Shown piece after piece: positions 20,151 to 28,568 of a stretch of 64,000 bases of DNA. A program made the position numbers and the translations under genes. Every line of letters starts with the position of its first letter. Positions within the stretch are counted from its first letter, which is position 1. Source of the stretch: DATAGF01 sp963819845 (GTDB taxonomy: Bacteria > Actinomycetota > Thermoleophilia > Miltoncostaeales > Miltoncostaeaceae); contig CAWFXQ010000001.1 of NCBI GenBank assembly GCA_963819845.1, positions 61,904 to 125,903 on the forward strand, in the 5' to 3' direction. The notes below the pieces were generated by a model, which did not search any database, was not told the origin of the DNA, and worked only from the letters and a program-made list of their open reading frames with translations.

Positions 20151-21152
20151 GTGCGGTCTCCCCTCCGCCTGATCGCCGCGGCCGGCTTCATGGCCCTCGC
20201 CATCGCCCTGACGGCGCTGGCGGCCGGCAGCGCCGCGCACCTCGGCCACTCTGCCCCGTCGGCCGCCGCGAGCACCGACGCCTCCGAGCTGTGGGCCGTG
20301 CCGCCGGTCGAGGTCGCGGCGATCCTGATCGCCGCACTCCTCTACGCCGGCCGGGTGCGCCGGGTGCCGGGGGTCGTGACCGGCTGGCGCCAGGCCTGCT
20401 TCTACGGCGGCATCGCGGTGCTGCTGGCCGCGGTCTGCTCGCCGCTCGGCGGCATCGCCCAGCAGGGGCTGCTGAGCGCCCACATGCTCCAGCACACCCT
20501 GATCGGCGCGGTCGCTCCGCTCCTGCTGCTGCTCGGCATGCCGCGCGCCTTCGTCGAGCCGCTGGTCTCGCCGGCCTGGCGGCGCCGGCTCGAGCGGCTG
20601 CAGCACCCGGCCGTGGCCTTCCCGCTCTGGGTCGCCGGCACCGTCGTCTGGCTGCTGCCGGCCGTGCACCACCAGGTGCTCGACAGCCCGCCGCTCTGGA
20701 TCCTGCAGCAGGCCTCCTTCCTCGCCCTGGGGCTGCTGGTCTGGGCGCCGGTGATCGAGAGCCTGCCGGCGCCGGCCTGGTTCACGACCGGGTGGAAGTG
20801 CGGCTACATGGTGGGCGTGTGGTTCGTCGGCCTGGCGATCGCCAACGTCTACTGGTTCTCGGGGACCGCCTTCTACGACGCGCACGCGGCCGCCGCGGCG
20901 GCCTGGGGCCTGGAGCCGCTCGAGGACCAGGCCAACGCCGGGACCGTGATGATGGTCGTGCATTGCCTGCTTGCCTTCGGGGCGATCGCCGTCCTCTTCT
21001 TCCGCCAGGCGCGCGAGGGCGAGCTGCGCCAGCGCCTCATCGAGGCCGGCATCGACCCGGCCCGCGTGGAGCGGGCCACCCGCCAGGGCACCGCGGCCGC
21101 CCTGGCGCGCGCCCACGGGGTCCCCGTCCGCACCCGGGCGGGGATCGACTAG
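20151..21152 (+). CDS. ctaG: CtaG-type cytochrome c oxidase assembly protein
   Basis: A 333-residue membrane protein of the caa3_CtaG family, needed for assembly of the copper centre of cytochrome oxidase. After an N-terminal helix, it shows FYGGIAVLLAAVCSPLGGIAQ, then LLSAHMLQHTLIGAVAPLLLLLG (the conserved H..QH), LPAVHHQVLDSPPLW, and a C-terminal EDQANAGTVMMVVHCLLA. About seven helices are visible. GTG 20151 was chosen as the first start placing a helix at the N terminus; the gap to the divergent gene is 42 bases. Confidence 0.85.
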   Translation: MRSPLRLIAAAGFMALAIALTALAAGSAAHLGHSAPSAAASTDASELWAVPPVEVAAILIAALLYAGRVRRVPGVVTGWRQACFYGGIAVLLAAVCSPLGGIAQQGLLSAHMLQHTLIGAVAPLLLLLGMPRAFVEPLVSPAWRRRLERLQHPAVAFPLWVAGTVVWLLPAVHHQVLDSPPLWILQQASFLALGLLVWAPVIESLPAPAWFTTGWKCGYMVGVWFVGLAIANVYWFSGTAFYDAHAAAAAAWGLEPLEDQANAGTVMMVVHCLLAFGAIAVLFFRQAREGELRQRLIEAGIDPARVERATRQGTAAALARAHGVPVRTRAGID

Positions 21153-21385
21153 ACCGCGACCACCTCGACGATGCCCTCGAGGCCCGCCAAGTCGGCGGCG
21201 TTGCGGGTGAACAACGGCAGCCCTGCGGCGGCGGCGGTGGCGGCGATCAGCAGGTCGACGGCACGGGTCAGGGTGCCGATGGCCGACTCGACGGGGAGGC
21301 TCTCCACCGCAGTGTGATCGAGGTCGATCACCACGGAGGTGTCGAGCAGCCCCCTCGGCGGTCAACCGGTCTCAGCGGCGCTCAC
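21149..21385 (-). pseudogene. VapC-type PIN toxin with internal deletion and in-frame stop
   Basis: The frame from GTG 21385 overlaps the antitoxin stop by four bases (GTGA), the normal vapBC arrangement. It reads VSAAETG, then a TGA at 21362-21364, then PPRGLLDTSVVIDL...ESLPVESAIGTLT, then directly RAVDLLIAATAAAAGLPLFT and DLAGLEGIVEVVAV. The PIN N-terminal Asp (LLDTS) and C-terminal Asp residues are present, but about 50 residues of the middle expected in a 130-residue VapC, including the conserved Glu region, are missing. The stop disappears if GTTGAC is read as GTCGAC (CGA, Arg). The toxin is thus probably inactive even with the stop corrected. Confidence 0.7.
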
Positions 21386-21633
21386 TCGCGCACGGGAGGC
21401 GCCGGGTCGGCGATCGCGTCGAGGTCGTCGAAGAACCGGTCGGCGTCGATGGGCGGGAGCCCCGCGAAGGCGGCGACGAGCGCTTCGGAGCTGACGAACC
21501 GCCGGCGCGCCGCAGGCAAGAGCACGCCCACCGGCACGCCGTTCCGGGTGATGGTGAACTCCTCGCCCCGGTCGAGGGCCCTCATGATCTCCCCGCTCTG
21601 GTTCCGCAGGTCGCGCTGGGTGATGGTCCGCAT
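21382..21633 (-). CDS. Phd/YefM-type antitoxin
   Basis: An 83-residue antitoxin with MRTITQRDLRNQSGEIMRAL and GEEFTITRNGVPVGVLLP, the ribbon-helix DNA-binding N terminus of the Phd/YefM family, followed by a C-terminal helix ending DDLDAIADPAPPVRE for toxin binding. The gene is intact and upstream of the damaged PIN gene with a 4-bp overlap. It may persist as an orphan regulator or neutralise a toxin encoded elsewhere. Confidence 0.88.
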   Translation of the reverse strand: MRTITQRDLRNQSGEIMRALDRGEEFTITRNGVPVGVLLPAARRRFVSSEALVAAFAGLPPIDADRFFDDLDAIADPAPPVRE

Positions 21634-21682
21634 GCGCGCAACGTAGCGCGCGTGCGACGGGCATTCCGCCAGGCCGCGTCGT

Positions 21683-21823
21683 CTAACGGGAAATGCGGAG
21701 CCCGAGTGTCGCGGCGACGACCAGCGTGACCAGCGGTATCCGGATCGCCCAGGCGCCGGCGTCGCCGCCGACGAGCCGGCGGACCTGTCGGCGGCCCAGG
21801 CGGGTGACGAAGGAGAGCAGCAT
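21683..21823 (-). CDS. possible small basic membrane protein
   Basis: A 46-residue open frame starting ATG with LLSFVTRLGRRQVRRLVG, a short basic segment and one hydrophobic helix, IRIPLVTLVVAATLGLR. It lies in the gap between the antitoxin gene and divergent lgt. Composition fits a real small membrane protein but there is no family support. Confidence 0.35.
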   Translation of the reverse strand: MLLSFVTRLGRRQVRRLVGGDAGAWAIRIPLVTLVVAATLGLRISR

Positions 21824-21883
21824 CGGGCCAGTCTGACGGCCGGGTCGGACCCCCTGGCGCCCGCCGCGCGTATCGTGCGGGGC

Positions 21884-22756
21884 GTGCGCGCCGCCCTCGC
21901 GAGCATCCCCGCCCCGTCGGTGCGCGACCTCGAGCTGGGGCCGCTCGACATCCGCCTCTACGCCCTCTGCCTGCTGGCGGGCGTGGTGGTTGCCACCTGG
22001 CTCACCATGCGCCGATGGAAGGCGCAGGGCGGCGACCCCGACCTGGTGCTCGAGGTGGCGCTCTGGTCGGTGCTCTTCGGCCTGATCGGCGCCCGGATCT
22101 ACCACGTCATCACGAGCTGGGACGAGGTCGGCGACGAGTGGTACGCGCCCTTCGCCATCTGGGAGGGAGGCCTCGGGATCTGGGGGGGCGTCGCCCTGGG
22201 GGTGGCCGCGGGCGCCTACGTGACCCACCGCCGCGGTGCCAGCGTGCTGGCGATGATGGACGCCGCCGCGCCGGGCATCCTCATCGCCCAGGGCATCGGC
22301 CGGCTGGGCAACTACTTCAACCAGGAGCTCTTCGGCGGGCCGACCGACCTGCCCTGGGGGCTCGAGGTCAACCCGGCCGAGCGCCCCGACGCCTATCCGG
22401 ACGACCCGGCGTTCCACCCCACCTTCTTCTACGAGATGCTCTGGAACTTCGCGGGCGCAGCGGTGCTGATCTGGGCGGGGAAGCGCTTCCGCATCCGGCC
22501 GCCGGGGGTCTTCTGCCTCTACGTGGCGATCTACTCGCTGGGGCGGATCTTCTGGGAGCAGCTCCGCGTCAACCCGTCGAGCGAGTTCCTCGGCCAGCGC
22601 CTCAACTTCTACGTGGCCCTGGTGCTGTTCGTCGGGGCCATCGCCGTCTTCGTCTGGAGCCAGCGCCGCGAGCCCGCCGATCCTCCGCCGGCCGCGGCGC
22701 CGGGGGTCCCGGCGACCCCTGGCGGCCGCGCCCGCCCGGTCCGCAAGCGCGCGTAG
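21884..22756 (+). CDS. lgt: prolipoprotein diacylglyceryl transferase
   Basis: A 290-residue membrane enzyme that attaches diacylglycerol to lipoprotein cysteines. Motifs include LFGLIGARIYHVI, FAIWEGGLGIWGGVALG (the H/G-rich active region), GILIAQGIGRLGNYFNQELFG (the Lgt signature with essential Arg, Asn and Glu), FHPTFFYEMLWN, and a closing helix. Two Val-Asn pairs (EVNPAERPD and RVNPSSEFLG) sit where family members usually carry Asp; both are encoded GTCAAC, which may be misread GTCGAC. GTG 21884 chosen; 21875 is an alternative. Confidence 0.92.
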   Translation: MRAALASIPAPSVRDLELGPLDIRLYALCLLAGVVVATWLTMRRWKAQGGDPDLVLEVALWSVLFGLIGARIYHVITSWDEVGDEWYAPFAIWEGGLGIWGGVALGVAAGAYVTHRRGASVLAMMDAAAPGILIAQGIGRLGNYFNQELFGGPTDLPWGLEVNPAERPDAYPDDPAFHPTFFYEMLWNFAGAAVLIWAGKRFRIRPPGVFCLYVAIYSLGRIFWEQLRVNPSSEFLGQRLNFYVALVLFVGAIAVFVWSQRREPADPPPAAAPGVPATPGGRARPVRKRA

Positions 22757-22766
22757 CCGGGCGAGC

Positions 22767-23390
22767 CTAGTGCGCGGGGCTCCGCTCCCCGGCGTGGACG
22801 GGCACGTCCACGCGGTTCTCGGGCGGCGCGAGCGGGCAGCTCCAGCGCGGGTCGTAGGCGCACGACGGGTTGTAGGCGTAGTTGAAGTCCAGCACCAGGC
22901 GCGCGCCGTCGGCGCCGGTGCCGAGGTCGGCGCCCTTGACCGTGTCGAGCAGGTAGCGCCCGCCGCCATAGGTCTCGCGGCCGGCCATGGCGTCGCGGAA
23001 GGGGAGGAACAGGCCGCCCCCGTAGCCCTCCAGCCAGTAGACCGCCAGCGACACCTCCTCTCCGGCGAGCCTCGGGCGCACGAACCCGATCCGCGTGAAG
23101 CGGGTCGGCTCGCCCGTGCTGGTGGGGATGACCAGCTCGGCGCCCTCCGGGTCGGGCTCGAGCTCGGCCTCGGCGCGCAGGTCGGGCCGGTGGGGGAAGT
23201 AGGGCACCCCGGCGAAGCCCGCCCGCTCGCCCTGCGGCAGCGGGCTCGCGGGGTGGCTCGCGAACAGCTCGTCGCGCTCCCCGCGGAAGGCCGCGCACGC
23301 CGCCGGGTCGCCGTCCGCGCCCCGCACCGCCGCGTACATGTCCAGCACCCGCCGCTTCCAGTCCATCAGCTCGAGGCGGGGGTGGCTCAC
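22767..23390 (-). CDS. DUF1684 family protein
   Basis: A 207-residue soluble protein of the DUF1684 family: WKRRVLDMYAAVR near the N terminus, FRGERDELFASHPASPL, GVPYFPHRPDLRAEAEL, YWLEGYGGGLFLPFRDA, and the C-terminal LVLDFNYAYNPSCAYDPRW then CPLAPPENRVDVPV. The function of the family is not established. It starts at GTG three bases after the ilvD stop and is probably co-transcribed with it. Confidence 0.88.
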   Translation of the reverse strand: MSHPRLELMDWKRRVLDMYAAVRGADGDPAACAAFRGERDELFASHPASPLPQGERAGFAGVPYFPHRPDLRAEAELEPDPEGAELVIPTSTGEPTRFTRIGFVRPRLAGEEVSLAVYWLEGYGGGLFLPFRDAMAGRETYGGGRYLLDTVKGADLGTGADGARLVLDFNYAYNPSCAYDPRWSCPLAPPENRVDVPVHAGERSPAH

Positions 23391-23393
23391 AGG

Positions 23394-25094
23394 TCAGCCG
23401 GGTCGGGTGACCGCTCCCTCGGAGGCCGACGACACCAGTGCCGCGTACTTGGCCAGCACGCCGCGGGCGTAGCGGGGGGCCGGCGCGGACCACCCGGCCA
23501 GGCGGGCGGCGATCTCGTCGTCGGGCAGGTCGAGGCGCAGCTCGCGGGCGTCAACGTCGAGGACGATCGTGTCGCCCTCCCGCACCGCCGCGATCGGCCC
23601 GCCGCGCGCGGCCTCGGGCGCGATGTGCCCGACCATCAGGCCGTGGGTGGCCCCCGAGAAGCGCCCGTCGGTGACGAGCGCCACCTCGTCGCCGATCCCC
23701 TCGCCGACGATCGCCGCGGTGACGTGCAGCATCTCGCGCATGCCGGGCCCGCCGGCGGGACCCTCGTAGCGGATGACGACCACGTCGCCGGGCCGGATGA
23801 GGCGCTGCTTCACGGCGGCGAAGGCCTCCTCCTCCGAGTCGAAGACGCGGGCCGGGCCGACGTGCAGGCGGCGCTCGTGCCCGGCGAGCTTCACCACCGA
23901 GCCCTCCGGGGCGAGGTTGCCGCGCAGGATCGCCAGGCCGCCCGTGGGCGACAGCGGCTCCTCGACCGGCAGGATGACCTCCTGGCCCGGGGTCTCCCGC
24001 GCCGCGGCGGCGATCTCGCCGAGCGTGCGGCCGTCGACGTTGCGGGCGCCGGTGTGCACCAGGCCGGCCTTGGCCAGCTCGCGCGTCATCACCGCGACGC
24101 CGCCGGCCTCGTGGAGGTCGGTGGCCACGAAGCGCCCCCCCGGCGTGAGGCTGGCCACGATCGGGGTGCGCTCGGCGATCGTGTCGAAGTCGTCGATGGT
24201 CAGCGGGATGCCCAGCTCCCAGGCGATCGCCAGCAGGTGGAGGACGCCGTTGGTCGAGCCGCCGCTGGCGGCGACGCCGGCGATGGCGTTGTCGATCGAC
24301 TCGCGGGTGATGATCTGCGACGGCCGCACGTCGTCGCGCACGAGCCCCATGGCCAGCCGGCCGGCGTCGCGCGCGGTGGCCTCCTTGTCGGGGTGCAGCG
24401 CCGGGACGCCGTTCAGCCCGGCCGGGCTGATGCCGAGCAGGTCGAGCGCCATCGACATCGTGTTGGCGGTGAACTGGCCGCCGCAGGCGCCGGCGCCGGG
24501 GCAGGCGACGCTCTCGAGGGCGTGCACCTCCTCCGGCCCCACCCGCCCGGCCGCGTGGGCCCCGACGACCTCGAAGACGTCCTGGATGGTCACGTCGCGG
24601 CCCTGGTAGCGCCCGGGCGCGATCGAGCCGTTGTAGAGGACGAGCCCGGGGATGTCGAGCCGCGCCAGCGCCATGACCGCCGCGGGGATCGTCTTGTCGC
24701 AGCCCACCAGGCAGACGAGCCCGTCGAACATGTGGCCGCGGGCCGCCAGCTCGATGGAGTCCGCGATGACCTCGCGCGAGACCAGCGAGCAGCGCATGCC
24801 CTCGGTGCCCATCGAGACGCCGTCCGAGACCGACACCGTGTTGAGCTCGACGGGCATGCCGCCGGCCTCGCGGATGCCCTCCTTCACGTGCACCGCCAGC
24901 TCGCGCTGGTTGAGGTTGCAGGGCATGGTCTCGATCCAGGTGGTGGCGACGCCCACCAGCGGCCGGGCCAGGTCCTCGTCGGTGAAGCCGACGGCCTTGA
25001 GCATCGCCCGCGCCGGCGCCCGGTCGGGCCCGTCCGTGATGGCGCTGCTGTGGCGCTTGGCCGGGTCGCTGGGGCCGTACGGGCTCACGGGCAT
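23394..25094 (-). CDS. ilvD: dihydroxy-acid dehydratase
   Basis: A 566-residue iron-sulfur enzyme of branched-chain amino acid synthesis that converts dihydroxyacids to 2-keto acids. Conserved motifs are ETMPCNLNQRELA (first cluster Cys), MRCSLVSREVIADSIE, FDGLVCLVGCDKTIPAAVMA (second Cys), CPGAGACGGQFTANTM (third Cys), GRFSGATHGLMVGHIAPEA and the C-terminal GDTIVLDVDARELRL. Length is normal. It is followed at a 3-base gap by the DUF1684 gene. Confidence 0.96.
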   Translation of the reverse strand: MPVSPYGPSDPAKRHSSAITDGPDRAPARAMLKAVGFTDEDLARPLVGVATTWIETMPCNLNQRELAVHVKEGIREAGGMPVELNTVSVSDGVSMGTEGMRCSLVSREVIADSIELAARGHMFDGLVCLVGCDKTIPAAVMALARLDIPGLVLYNGSIAPGRYQGRDVTIQDVFEVVGAHAAGRVGPEEVHALESVACPGAGACGGQFTANTMSMALDLLGISPAGLNGVPALHPDKEATARDAGRLAMGLVRDDVRPSQIITRESIDNAIAGVAASGGSTNGVLHLLAIAWELGIPLTIDDFDTIAERTPIVASLTPGGRFVATDLHEAGGVAVMTRELAKAGLVHTGARNVDGRTLGEIAAAARETPGQEVILPVEEPLSPTGGLAILRGNLAPEGSVVKLAGHERRLHVGPARVFDSEEEAFAAVKQRLIRPGDVVVIRYEGPAGGPGMREMLHVTAAIVGEGIGDEVALVTDGRFSGATHGLMVGHIAPEAARGGPIAAVREGDTIVLDVDARELRLDLPDDEIAARLAGWSAPAPRYARGVLAKYAALVSSASEGAVTRPG

Positions 25095-25118
25095 CCGCGG
25101 GATGGTATCCCTCCGGCC

Positions 25119-25412
25119 GTGGCCGCGACCGACGACGACCTGCTGCGCGACCTCCGCGGCGAAGTGCTGCGCCGCACCGGCGCGCCCGACCTCGCGCGGG
25201 CGGCCCTCGCCCCCGCGGTGGTCGCCCTCGAGCCCGACCTCGCCGCCGTCCTGCGCCTGCGCCTCGGGCTCGACCGGGACCCCGTCAGGCCCCGCACCCG
25301 CGCGGAGGTCGCCGAGGCGATCGGTCTGGGAGGGGCGCGCACCGACGCCATGATCGCCGCGCTGGAGGAGGACGCGGTCGAGGCCCTCGGGCCTCCGCCG
25401 CTCGGCGCCTGA
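25119..25412 (+). CDS. free-standing sigma-70 region 4-like protein
   Basis: A 97-residue protein starting at GTG, divergent from ilvD. Residues 25-92 resemble sigma region 4 of primary sigma factors: ALEPDLAAVLRLRLGLDRDP corresponds to the L....VL.LR.GLD element, and RTRAEVAEAIGLGGARTDAM to the -35-binding helix-turn-helix, followed by an ALEEDAVEAL helix. No region 2 or 3 is present and the residues are divergent, so it is not a complete sigma factor. It could be a small DNA-binding regulator. Assignment is by visual resemblance only. Confidence 0.6.
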   Translation: MAATDDDLLRDLRGEVLRRTGAPDLARAALAPAVVALEPDLAAVLRLRLGLDRDPVRPRTRAEVAEAIGLGGARTDAMIAALEEDAVEALGPPPLGA

Positions 25413-25453
25413 GGGGGTGCGATTCGATCAGGCCTGCGCGATGCCCGAGCCCC

Positions 25454-27862
25454 TCAACTGACGGGCGGCGCCGGCGCGGGGCGCGCGGCGGGCCCGTCTC
25501 CCTCGGCCGCCTCCGGCCCGGCCTCCAGCCGCCGCAGCCAGGGGATGCGGCGCGCGACCTCGAGGAGCACGAGGCCTCCGGCAGAGCAGGCGGCGATGGC
25601 CAGCCAGGCGTCGGTGGTCGGCACCTCGACCGCGAAGAAGTCGCGCAGCGCCTCGATGTTCAGCCCCGCCGTGAAGACCAGCAGGAGGGCGGCGATGATC
25701 AGCCAGACCCAGCCGCGCACCCTCCGCCCCTCGACGCCCCGCTCCACCTGCACCACGACCCCGAGGCCGACGATGACCGCCACCACGACGGCGGCGCTGC
25801 GGCCCTGCACGATGGGCAGGTCGAGCCCCGTCCGCACGATGCCGTAGACGGCGGAGATCGCCGCGGCGGTGATCAGCCCGGCGGGCACGGCGAACGCGGC
25901 CAGCGAGCGCAGGAAGCCCTCGCGCCTCACCGGCCCCGAGCTCGGGGCCAGCGCCAGGAAGAAGGCCGGGATGCCGATCGTGAGCGACGCCACCACCGTC
26001 AGGTGCCGGGGCAGGAACGGGTAGGCCACCGGCGCGATCCCGAACGTCGCCAGCATGACGGCGGCGTAGACCGACTTCGACACGAACAGCTTGGCCACCC
26101 GGTGGGTGTTGCGGATGATCCGCCGCCCCTGCTCCAGCGCCTCGGGCACGGTCGAGAAGCGGTTCGACAGCAGCACGAAGTCGCTGACGCCCTTGGCCAT
26201 CTGGCTGCCGTTGCCCATGGCCATCGACAGGCGGGCCTCCTTGAGCGCCAGCACGTCGTTCACCCCGTCGCCGACCATGGCGTCGTAGCGGCCCTGGGCG
26301 GTGAGGGACGCCAGCAGGCGCTTCTTCTGCTCGGGCCGCACGCGGGCGAAGACCGTGGTCTGCGCCGCGACCGCCGCCAGGGCCTCGTCGTCCTCCGGGA
26401 TGTCCGGCCCGGCGATCGCGCGCTCGGCCCCCGGCACGCCGGCGGCCAGGGCCACGGCCTGCACCGTCTCGACCCCGTCCCCCGAGATGACCTTGAGGTC
26501 AACGCCCTGCGAGGCGAGGTAGGCCACCGCGCCGACCGAGTCGTCGCGCAGGCCCTCCACGAGCAGGGCGATCCCGACCGCCTCGAGGCCGGGCGGCAGC
26601 TCCTCCCCGCGGAGCGGGGCGTCGCCGTGCGCCAGCAGCACCACCCGGCGCCGCTCCCGGGCCGCGGCCGCGATCCGCTCGCCCAGGTCGCCGGGGACCG
26701 CCACGCCGTCGCGCTCCAGGATGTCGGGCGCCCCCAGCACGAGCGTCCCGGCGCCCTCGAGCTGGACCGCGCTCCACTTGCGCGCCGAGGCGAACGGCAC
26801 CTCGGCGACGACGGCCCGGGGCTCGGCCGGGACGCCGTCGGCGATGGCCTGCATGGTGCTGTTCCGCGACCCCGCGCTGGCGGCCATCGCGCCGAGCAGG
26901 CCACGCACCTCGTCCTCGCCCCGCCCGGGGGCCGGCTCCACGGCCTCCAGGCGGATGCGGTTGTCGGTGAGCGTGCCGGTCTTGTCGAAGCACATCGTGT
27001 CGACGCTCGCGAGGCTCTCGGTGGCGTTCAAGCGCTGGGCGAGCATGCCCAGCCGGCCGAGCCGGATCGCGGCGACGGCGAAGGTGAGGCTCGTGAGCAG
27101 CACGAGGCCCTCCGGCACCAGCGGCACCAGCGCCGCCGCGGCCTTGTCGATGGTCTCGCCCGGGCCCAGGTCCTGGACGGCGAGCGAGACCGCCAGGGCG
27201 ACGGCGAGCGGGATCATCGTGACGACCGTGATCTTCAGGACGCGGTTGATGTCCTGCTGGAGGGGACTCGGCACCGTGCGGGTCCCGCGGGCCTCGGCGG
27301 CGATGGTCTCGGCGAAGCTGTCGGCGCCGACCCTCTCGACCTCGAAGTCGCCCGCGCCCGCCGCGCAGTAGGCCCCCGAGAGCACCTCGTCGCCGACCTC
27401 CTTGCCGACGGCATCGCTCTCGCCGGTGAGGATCGACTCGTCCAGCGACATGGCCCGGGCCGCGACGACCCGCCCGTCGGCCACGACCTGGTCGCCCGGC
27501 TCCACGTGGAGGGCGTCGCCCACGACCACCTGCTCGACGGCCAGCTCGACGATCTCGCCGTCGCGCCAGGCGCGTGCCCGGGGGGCCGCCAGCAGGGAGA
27601 GGCGGTCGAGCGTGCGCTTGGCCCGCGCCTCCTGGTAGATCCCGATGAGCGTGTTGGCGACGATCACGCCCCCGAAGAGGGCGTCGCGCGGGTTCCCGAA
27701 CACGAGCACGAGCACGAAGAGGGTGCCCAGGATGGCGTTGAACACCGTGAAGGTGTTCGAGACCACGATGTCGCGGTAGCTGCGGCTGCCGCGCGGCGGC
27801 GGACGCCGGGGTGACTCCTCCAGGCGGCGGCGGGCCTCGGCCGAGCTCAGGCCCAGGGGCAC
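25454..27862 (-). CDS. CtpE-like P-type cation ATPase
   Basis: An 802-residue P-type ATPase with the layout of mycobacterial CtpE, a calcium transporter. Motifs in order: actuator LDESILTGESDAVGK, helix-4 motif VPLVPEGLVLLTSLTFAVA, phosphorylation site CFDKTGTLTDN, nucleotide-binding FASARKWSAVQ, hinge AMVGDGVNDVLALKEA and six C-terminal membrane helices. The PEGL motif and the absence of N-terminal heavy-metal CxxC domains support the Ca2+/Mg2+-type group over copper. The start is GTG with VPLGLSSAEARRRL. Confidence 0.9.
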   Translation of the reverse strand: MPLGLSSAEARRRLEESPRRPPPRGSRSYRDIVVSNTFTVFNAILGTLFVLVLVFGNPRDALFGGVIVANTLIGIYQEARAKRTLDRLSLLAAPRARAWRDGEIVELAVEQVVVGDALHVEPGDQVVADGRVVAARAMSLDESILTGESDAVGKEVGDEVLSGAYCAAGAGDFEVERVGADSFAETIAAEARGTRTVPSPLQQDINRVLKITVVTMIPLAVALAVSLAVQDLGPGETIDKAAAALVPLVPEGLVLLTSLTFAVAAIRLGRLGMLAQRLNATESLASVDTMCFDKTGTLTDNRIRLEAVEPAPGRGEDEVRGLLGAMAASAGSRNSTMQAIADGVPAEPRAVVAEVPFASARKWSAVQLEGAGTLVLGAPDILERDGVAVPGDLGERIAAAARERRRVVLLAHGDAPLRGEELPPGLEAVGIALLVEGLRDDSVGAVAYLASQGVDLKVISGDGVETVQAVALAAGVPGAERAIAGPDIPEDDEALAAVAAQTTVFARVRPEQKKRLLASLTAQGRYDAMVGDGVNDVLALKEARLSMAMGNGSQMAKGVSDFVLLSNRFSTVPEALEQGRRIIRNTHRVAKLFVSKSVYAAVMLATFGIAPVAYPFLPRHLTVVASLTIGIPAFFLALAPSSGPVRREGFLRSLAAFAVPAGLITAAAISAVYGIVRTGLDLPIVQGRSAAVVVAVIVGLGVVVQVERGVEGRRVRGWVWLIIAALLLVFTAGLNIEALRDFFAVEVPTTDAWLAIAACSAGGLVLLEVARRIPWLRRLEAGPEAAEGDGPAARPAPAPPVS

Positions 27863-27883
27863 GACCTCACCGCCGAGCGGCGG

Positions 27884-28063
27884 CTACTCCTCGTCCTCGC
27901 CGCGCAGCCGTCCGCCGACCGCGGCCAGCGTGAAGACGGCGAAGATCACGCCCATCACGAAGGGCAGGTAGCCGGCCTCCTCGCGGTCGTGCCAGCCGAC
28001 GAACAGCAGCAGCGCCGCCAGCACGGCGAGCCCCGCGAGCATCCAGGCCGGAAGTCCCCTCAT
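27884..28063 (-). CDS. small two-helix membrane protein
   Basis: A 59-residue protein starting ATG, with two hydrophobic segments (LAGLAVLAALLLFVGW and YLPFVMGVIFAVFTLAAVGG) and an acidic end (GEDEE). It lies just upstream of the P-type ATPase gene on the same strand with a 21-base gap, so it may be co-transcribed and could be an accessory peptide; inference only. Confidence 0.6.
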   Translation of the reverse strand: MRGLPAWMLAGLAVLAALLLFVGWHDREEAGYLPFVMGVIFAVFTLAAVGGRLRGEDEE

Positions 28064-28139
28064 CGCACTCTCCGTGGTCTCTGGTCGCCGGGAGACTACC
28101 GGCGGGGGAGCCGTGCCGTCCCTGGTAGTGTGCCGCGCC

Positions 28140-28472
28140 ATGGCCGCGGAGCACGTCGAGGTCCGCGTCGAGGCGCGCGGCGACGCGACCCTCGTCCGCG
28201 TGAGCGGCGTGATGGACGCGGTGGCGCTCCCCGAGGTCTCCCGCGAGCTCACCGACGCCCAGCGCGGTCCCGGGGCCGTCTACGTCAACCTCGAGGCGGT
28301 CACGTTCATTGACAGCCGCGGGCTGGGCGCGCTGCTGGCGGCCAACGAGCGCGCCCGTGAGGGCGCCCCGCCGGTGCGCATCTACCGCCCCTCCGAGGCG
28401 GTCCAGCGGCTGCTCGACGTCTCGGGCGTGCGCGGCGTGCTGACCGAGGTCGAGGAGCTGCCGGCGGCCTGA
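28140..28472 (+). CDS. STAS-domain anti-sigma factor antagonist
   Basis: A 110-residue single STAS domain: VRVEARGDATLVRVSGVMDA, VYVNLEAVTFIDSRGLGALL with the Ser of DSRGL as the phosphorylatable residue, and PVRIYRPSEAVQRLLDVSGV. Proteins of this type (SpoIIAA/RsbV-like) sequester anti-sigma kinases when unphosphorylated. No anti-sigma kinase is adjacent, so its partner is elsewhere. Confidence 0.9.
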   Translation: MAAEHVEVRVEARGDATLVRVSGVMDAVALPEVSRELTDAQRGPGAVYVNLEAVTFIDSRGLGALLAANERAREGAPPVRIYRPSEAVQRLLDVSGVRGVLTEVEELPAA

Positions 28473-28491
28473 GCCGACGGACGCCGCTTGG

Positions 28492-28545
28492 GTGCGCGGC
28501 TTCGTCTGCGAGGTCGAGAGCGGTGCGCTGCGCGAGGTCGTCTGA
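28492..28545 (+). pseudogene. possible C-terminal relic of a beta-carbonic anhydrase
   Basis: The 17 codons VRGFVCEVESGALREVV plus stop resemble the conserved last strand and tail of beta-class carbonic anhydrases (VRGF.YDV..G.L.EV). No upstream part of that enzyme is present; the preceding sequence is the STAS gene. It could be a decayed fragment or coincidence. Confidence 0.35.
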
Positions 28546-28568
28546 GGGGAGCGGTCTAGCCTTCGGGG

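Noticed and set aside
22756..22800. Hairpin-like GC-rich sequence after lgt
   Set aside because: Only short imperfect pairing; not distinguishable from background in such GC-rich DNA.
26003..27814. 603-codon open frame on the plus strand opposite the P-type ATPase
   Set aside because: Highly biased Arg/Gly/His composition and exact overlap with a well conserved minus-strand gene; it is a GC-driven shadow frame, as are many other long antisense frames here.
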